From: Microbacterium sp. SORGH_AS_0428
GTDB taxonomy: Bacteria > Actinomycetota > Actinomycetes > Actinomycetales > Microbacteriaceae
Direction of reading: 5' to 3'
Assembly (NCBI RefSeq): GCF_031453615.1
Contig: NZ_JAVIZT010000001.1
Location: 1,984,001-2,048,000, forward strand
DNA length: 64,000 nucleotides
The stretch's first letter is position 1; the number at the start of each line of letters is the position of its first letter. The translations under genes were made by a program, and so were the position numbers. Shown in pieces: positions 60,463 to 64,000 of this stretch. The notes under the pieces were generated by a model. That model saw only the letters and a list, made by a program, of their open reading frames with translations, made no database searches and had not been told where the DNA came from.

Positions 60463-61282
60463 CGCATCGCCCAAGGGCAAGGCGGTCCAGTGGGAGGACG
60501 TCCGCCTGCCCGCGTGGGTCATCGGAATCATGGGCGGGATCGCCCTCATCGCCTTCTGGTGGCTGATCTCGACGATCTTCCTCAACCCCTCGGGGCGTCA
60601 GATCATCCCGAGCCCGCCCGACGTCATCGGGGCATACATCACGACCGGCTGGGACTACTTCGCCCGCAACTTCTCGGTGACCCTGGTCGAGGCGGGCATC
60701 GGATATCTCTGGGGGAACGGTCTCGCTCTCGCCCTCGCGTTCATCGTCCTCCTCGTTCCGCGGTTCGAGGGCGTGGCCATGCAGTTCGCGATTCTGACCT
60801 ACTGCGTGCCGATCGTCGCCATCGGCATGCTCGCCGTCGTGCTGTTCCCCGTTCCGAAAGCGGGCGAACCCAGCGGGACCGCGGTCTTCCTCGCCGCCCT
60901 CTCGGTCTTCTTCACGACCGTCGTCGGAGCGCTGCTGGGGCTCAAGTCGGCCGACCGGTCGAGCTTGGATCTCATCACCGTCTACGGCGGCAGCAAGCTG
61001 ACGCAACTGCGCAAGGTGCGTCTCATCGCAGCGCTTCCCGCCATCCTCAACGCGTTGCAGATCGCCGTCCCGGCCGCCTTCCTCGGCGCCGTGCTCGGTG
61101 AGTTCTTCGGCAAGATCGAGGCCGGGGTGGGGCTGGCCATGATCCTCGCGCAGCAGAACTCCGACGCGCCCCTCGTCTGGGCCCTCGCCCTCGCCTCCGG
61201 CGCCGTGGCGCTCGCGGGCTTCGCCCTCGTCGGACTCGTCGCCCGCCTCATCGCGCCCTGGTCGAAGGGAGCCCACAAGTGA
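60449..61282 (+). CDS. ABC transporter permease (first)
   Basis: 277 aa. Six membrane segments of the BPD_transp_1 type; the EAA-like loop reads [40 protein letters not shown], and [20 protein letters not shown] follows. It overlaps the ATPase upstream (14 nt) and the second permease downstream (ATGA/GTGA, 4 nt). Forms the membrane channel with the next gene product. Confidence 0.92.
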   Translation: MTTTDASPKGKAVQWEDVRLPAWVIGIMGGIALIAFWWLISTIFLNPSGRQIIPSPPDVIGAYITTGWDYFARNFSVTLVEAGIGYLWGNGLALALAFIVLLVPRFEGVAMQFAILTYCVPIVAIGMLAVVLFPVPKAGEPSGTAVFLAALSVFFTTVVGALLGLKSADRSSLDLITVYGGSKLTQLRKVRLIAALPAILNALQIAVPAAFLGAVLGEFFGKIEAGVGLAMILAQQNSDAPLVWALALASGAVALAGFALVGLVARLIAPWSKGAHK

Positions 61283-62202
61283 CCGAAGCAGCCATCGCGG
61301 CCACCGGCACGCGGCAGTCCGCCGAAGCCATGAACCAGCCCTCCGGCCCGCAGCCGCCCGCCCGGAAGCCCGATCTCCAGGTGACAGTGCGCAAGCAGGT
61401 GGCGTCCGGTGCCCTCAAGGCGTTCGGCTGGGGCATGGTGACCTTCGTCGGCACCCTCGTGGGCGTGCTCGCCCTCTGGGTAGGTGTCCTGGCGATCCTC
61501 AACGTCTCGCCCATGATCGCCAAGGGCCCCATCGACGTGTGGAACTACCTCTTCACGCTGCCGGCAGCCGAGGCGAACCGCGAGCTGATGTTCGGAAACC
61601 TGGCCGTCACGCTGGGGCACTCGCTCATCGGCTTCGTGTCGGGACTGGTCGTCGCGATCCTCGGGGCCAGCATCTTCCAGCTGAGCAAGGGCATCGAGCA
61701 CGCGCTCATGCCGGTCGCGATGCTCCTGCGCTCGGTGCCGCTGATCGCGATGGCACCGGTGATCATCATGATCTTCGGCCGCGACATCGCGACCGTCGCC
61801 GTCATCGGCGGGATCGTCGTGCTCTTCCCCGCCCTCGTGAACATCTCCTTCGGGCTCAAGTCCGCCTCCGCGCAGATGAACGACCTCGTCGAGGTCTACG
61901 GCGGCGGCTCCTGGGCCAAGCTGCGCAAGATCGCCATGCCGTCCTCGCTTCCGGCGTTCTTCGCCGCCGTGCGCATCTCCGTGCCCGGTGCGATCACCGG
62001 TGCGCTGCTCGCCGAGTGGCTCGCCGTCGGCGGCGGGATCGGCGGCTCGATCGCCGGTTACATCCCGCAGGCGCAGTTCAGCGCGCTCTGGACATCCGTG
62101 GTGCTCGTCACGATCGTCTCGCTCGTGCTGTACAACGTGATCCAGATCGTCGAGAACGTGGTCCTCGCCCGCATGGGCATGCGCGCCCAGACCGGCATCT
62201 GA
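61279..62202 (+). CDS. ABC transporter permease (second)
   Basis: 307 aa. A Pro-rich N-terminal tail of about 40 residues precedes six membrane segments; the EAA loop reads QMNDLVEVYGGGSWAKLRKIAMPSSLPAFFAAVRISVPGA, then AEWLAVGGGIGGSIAGY. Partner of the first permease; heteromeric channels are usual for this importer group. The GTG start at 61279 overlaps the previous stop by four bases. Confidence 0.92.
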   Translation: MTEAAIAATGTRQSAEAMNQPSGPQPPARKPDLQVTVRKQVASGALKAFGWGMVTFVGTLVGVLALWVGVLAILNVSPMIAKGPIDVWNYLFTLPAAEANRELMFGNLAVTLGHSLIGFVSGLVVAILGASIFQLSKGIEHALMPVAMLLRSVPLIAMAPVIIMIFGRDIATVAVIGGIVVLFPALVNISFGLKSASAQMNDLVEVYGGGSWAKLRKIAMPSSLPAFFAAVRISVPGAITGALLAEWLAVGGGIGGSIAGYIPQAQFSALWTSVVLVTIVSLVLYNVIQIVENVVLARMGMRAQTGI

Positions 62203-62249
62203 CCCTCGCGGCTCGCGCCGCATCCGCCTCTTCCAGGAAGATCTTCGGT

Positions 62250-63284
62250 ATGACCGATCTCACCGCGTTCGCGCACGGCCTGCCCAAGGCAGAGCTCCAC
62301 CTGCACCTCGAGGGCACACTCGAGCCCGACCTCAAGTTCGCGCTCGCCGAGCGCAACGGGATCGAGCTCGCCGAGAAGACGGTCGACGAGGTGAAGGCCA
62401 CTTACGACTTCACCGACCTCACGAGCTTCCTCGCGGTGTACTACCCGGCGATGCGGGTCCTGGTCACGGCCGACGACTTCCACGACCTCGCCTGGGCCTA
62501 CCTCCAGCGGGCGGCGGCGCAGGGCGTCGTGCACGTCGAGATGTTCTTCGACCCGCAGGCGCACACCGGTCGCGGAGTGCCGTTCGGCGATGTGATCGGC
62601 GGGTATCGCCGTGCCGTGGTGCGCGCGGAGCGCGAGCTCGGCATCTCGGCCGAGCTCATCATGTGCTTCCTGCGCGACTATTCCGCCGAGTTCGCCTTCG
62701 CGACGCTCATGGAGGCGCTGCCCTACAAGCAGTGGATCCTCGGGATCGGCCTGGACTCCGACGAGCGCGGCAACCCGCCGGAGAAGTTCGCCGAGGTCTT
62801 CGCCCGGGCGCGCGCCGAGGGCTTCCTGCTCACGATGCACTGCGACATCGACCAGCCCGGCTCGATCGACAACATCCGCGCGGTGCTCGACGAGATCCAG
62901 GTCGACCGCATCGACCACGGCACGAACATCGTCGAGGACCCGGCGCTCGTCGCCCTCGCCATCGAGCGCGGGCTCGGCTTCACCACGTGCCCGGTGTCGA
63001 ACTCCTTCGTGACCGAGCAGATGAAGGCGGACGAGATCGTGGGGCTGCTCCGCCAGGGCGCCAAGGTCACGCTGAACTCCGACGACCCGGCGTACTTCGG
63101 TGCGTACGTCGGCGACACGTACGTCGCGCTCGCCGAGAAGGCGGGGCTGACCGAGACCGATCTGGTGCAGTTCGCGATCAACTCGTTCGAGGCCTCGTGG
63201 CTGACACCGGCTCGCCGCGCCGGCTACCTCGCGGCCGTCGCCGACTATGCGGCGCGCCACGGCGTCGCGATGCCCGCCGCATAA
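62250..63284 (+). CDS. Adenine-deaminase-like protein with substituted catalytic motif
   Basis: 344 aa. LPKAELHLHLEGTLEP with His17 and His19, VHVEMFFDPQAHTGRG, IDHG with His223 and LNSDDPAYFG with Asp278/Asp279 match bacterial adenine deaminases of the COG1816 family closely. The HAGEEGP motif is replaced by HCDIDQPG: Ile200 stands where the catalytic Glu is expected, and Asp199 or Asp201 may replace it. It may act on a different purine than adenine. ATG 62250 has AGGAAG upstream; it follows the transporter operon at 47 nt. Confidence 0.85.
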   Translation: MTDLTAFAHGLPKAELHLHLEGTLEPDLKFALAERNGIELAEKTVDEVKATYDFTDLTSFLAVYYPAMRVLVTADDFHDLAWAYLQRAAAQGVVHVEMFFDPQAHTGRGVPFGDVIGGYRRAVVRAERELGISAELIMCFLRDYSAEFAFATLMEALPYKQWILGIGLDSDERGNPPEKFAEVFARARAEGFLLTMHCDIDQPGSIDNIRAVLDEIQVDRIDHGTNIVEDPALVALAIERGLGFTTCPVSNSFVTEQMKADEIVGLLRQGAKVTLNSDDPAYFGAYVGDTYVALAEKAGLTETDLVQFAINSFEASWLTPARRAGYLAAVADYAARHGVAMPAA

Positions 63285-63293
63285 CCTCGGACC

Positions 63294-63914
63294 ATGACCG
63301 ACCCTGTCGCCACGATCGCCGCTGACGAGGATGCGGCCGGCCAGCGTCTGGGCGCCCGCATCCGCGAGCTGCGACAGGCGCGCGGACTCACCCTCGTGCG
63401 CTTGGCCGCCGCCACCGAGCTCTCGCATCCGTTCCTGAGTCAGCTGGAACGGGGGCTCGCCCAGCCGAGCCTGGCGTCGCTGCGACGCATCGCGGTGGCG
63501 CTGGAGACGAGCCCGATCGAGCTGATCGCCGCCTCCGACGAGCCGCGCGAGGCCGCATCCGCGATCGAGATCCAGCGCGCGGGATCCGGCGCCGTGCCGG
63601 AGGGGTTCGCATCCGGTACCGCGCGGATGCTGGCGCACGACGCGCGCGCCTTCCACCCGGTCGAGGTCGTCGCCGACGCCCTCGTGCCCGGTGAGAGCTT
63701 CACCCACGAGGAGGAGGAGTTCCTCTATGTGGTGGCCGGGGGCATCCGGATCGAGCTCGACGGTGAGGCGCACGATCTGACCGCCGGCGACTCGGTGCAC
63801 TTCCCCGGGGGCGTCGTGCACCGCTGGTGGTCGCTGGACGAGAAGCCGTACCGGCTTCTCGTCGTCAAGAGCGCGGGCGTTCTCAGGCCCCGCACACCCG
63901 GAGGAACACCGTGA
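63294..63914 (+). CDS. XRE-cupin transcriptional regulator
   Basis: 206 aa. HTH at about 20-75 (RIRELRQARGLTLVRLAAATELSHPFLSQLERG) and a cupin at about 125-195 (GESFTHEEEEFLYVVAGGIRIEL...GDSVHFPGGVVHRW). Same architecture as the regulator at 53064-53648, and likewise beside a deaminase-like gene. ATG 63294 lies 9 nt after the preceding stop, and its end overlaps the next start (GTGA), so it is part of the operon. Confidence 0.9.
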   Translation: MTDPVATIAADEDAAGQRLGARIRELRQARGLTLVRLAAATELSHPFLSQLERGLAQPSLASLRRIAVALETSPIELIAASDEPREAASAIEIQRAGSGAVPEGFASGTARMLAHDARAFHPVEVVADALVPGESFTHEEEEFLYVVAGGIRIELDGEAHDLTAGDSVHFPGGVVHRWWSLDEKPYRLLVVKSAGVLRPRTPGGTP

Positions 63915-64000
63915 TCTCGTACGCCGACTACCTGCAGCTGCTGCCCAAGACGGAACTGCACTGCCACTTCGCCTCGACCATGACGGCGACGACCTTCATC
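63911..64000 (+). CDS. Third adenosine-deaminase-like protein (cut by window end)
   Basis: Only 30 codons are visible from GTG 63911. They read ISYADYLQLLPKTELHCHFA and then STM, which aligns with the N-terminus of the deaminase-like protein at 53762 (LPKVSLHCHLIGS), including the metal-binding His-x-His. It overlaps the XRE-cupin stop by four bases. The rest lies beyond the window. Confidence 0.75.
   Translation, partial: MISYADYLQLLPKTELHCHFASTMTATTFI

Overview
The window is a 64 kb stretch of a high-GC actinobacterial chromosome, most likely from Microbacterium or a close relative in the Microbacteriaceae. The evidence is the gene content, the many GTG starts, and the very frequent octamer GGATGCGG/CCGCATCC inside genes. 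I see no rRNA or tRNA genes, no CRISPR array, no insertion sequence and no phage module. Many genes appear to lack a 5' leader: a TANNNT -10 box lies 6 or 7 nt before the start codon.

Positions 1-11.5 kb hold housekeeping and small accessory genes: two paralogous membrane-anchored proteins, methionine aminopeptidase, purL with a small membrane protein, a CPBP protease-TetR operon with a clear double operator, rtcB preceded by a tiny ORF and a terminator, a WYL regulator, a VOC protein, a choloylglycine hydrolase and a SUKH protein.

Positions 11.5-20.2 kb are the most unusual part. A small secreted bacteriocin-like peptide gene is followed by a histidine kinase and response regulator and a divergent lipoprotein/adaptor/ATPase/FtsX-like permease operon. 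Next comes a triad that looks like a butyrolactone-type signalling locus: a gamma-butyrolactone-receptor-like TetR protein, an AvrD-like protein where AfsA would be expected, and an NAD-dependent reductase/epimerase. An 18-bp palindrome resembling the operators of such receptors sits at the promoter of the secreted peptide, suggesting a density-dependent circuit for the peptide. This link is inference.

Positions 20.4-45.2 kb hold ordinary genes: an ArsR/AHSA1 pair, a DEAD-box helicase, sufS-sufU, a KimA-like APC transporter, an M20 peptidase, a GH13 alpha-glucosidase, apt, a DUF222-HNH protein with an SOS-like box, a zinc alcohol dehydrogenase, regulators, an SDR, a GIY-YIG protein and membrane proteins. 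Two families of intergenic inverted repeats (one of constant 84-85 bp length) lie at gene ends across the window.

Positions 45.2-64 kb are a purine/ureide catabolic island: HIU hydrolase, OHCU decarboxylase, allantoinase, an acetamidase-family protein, an AtzH-amidase fusion, ureidoglycine-glyoxylate aminotransferase, allantoate amidohydrolase, two XRE-cupin regulators, three adenosine/adenine-deaminase-like proteins with altered catalytic motifs (the last cut by the window end), an amidohydrolase of the guanine deaminase/chlorohydrolase type, two NMT1-type substrate-binding lipoproteins and one ABC transporter (ATPase plus two permeases). Four promoter regions carry matches to the GlnR box gTnAC-n6-GaAAC, which fits use of purines as nitrogen source. 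No urate oxidase or xanthine dehydrogenase is in the window.
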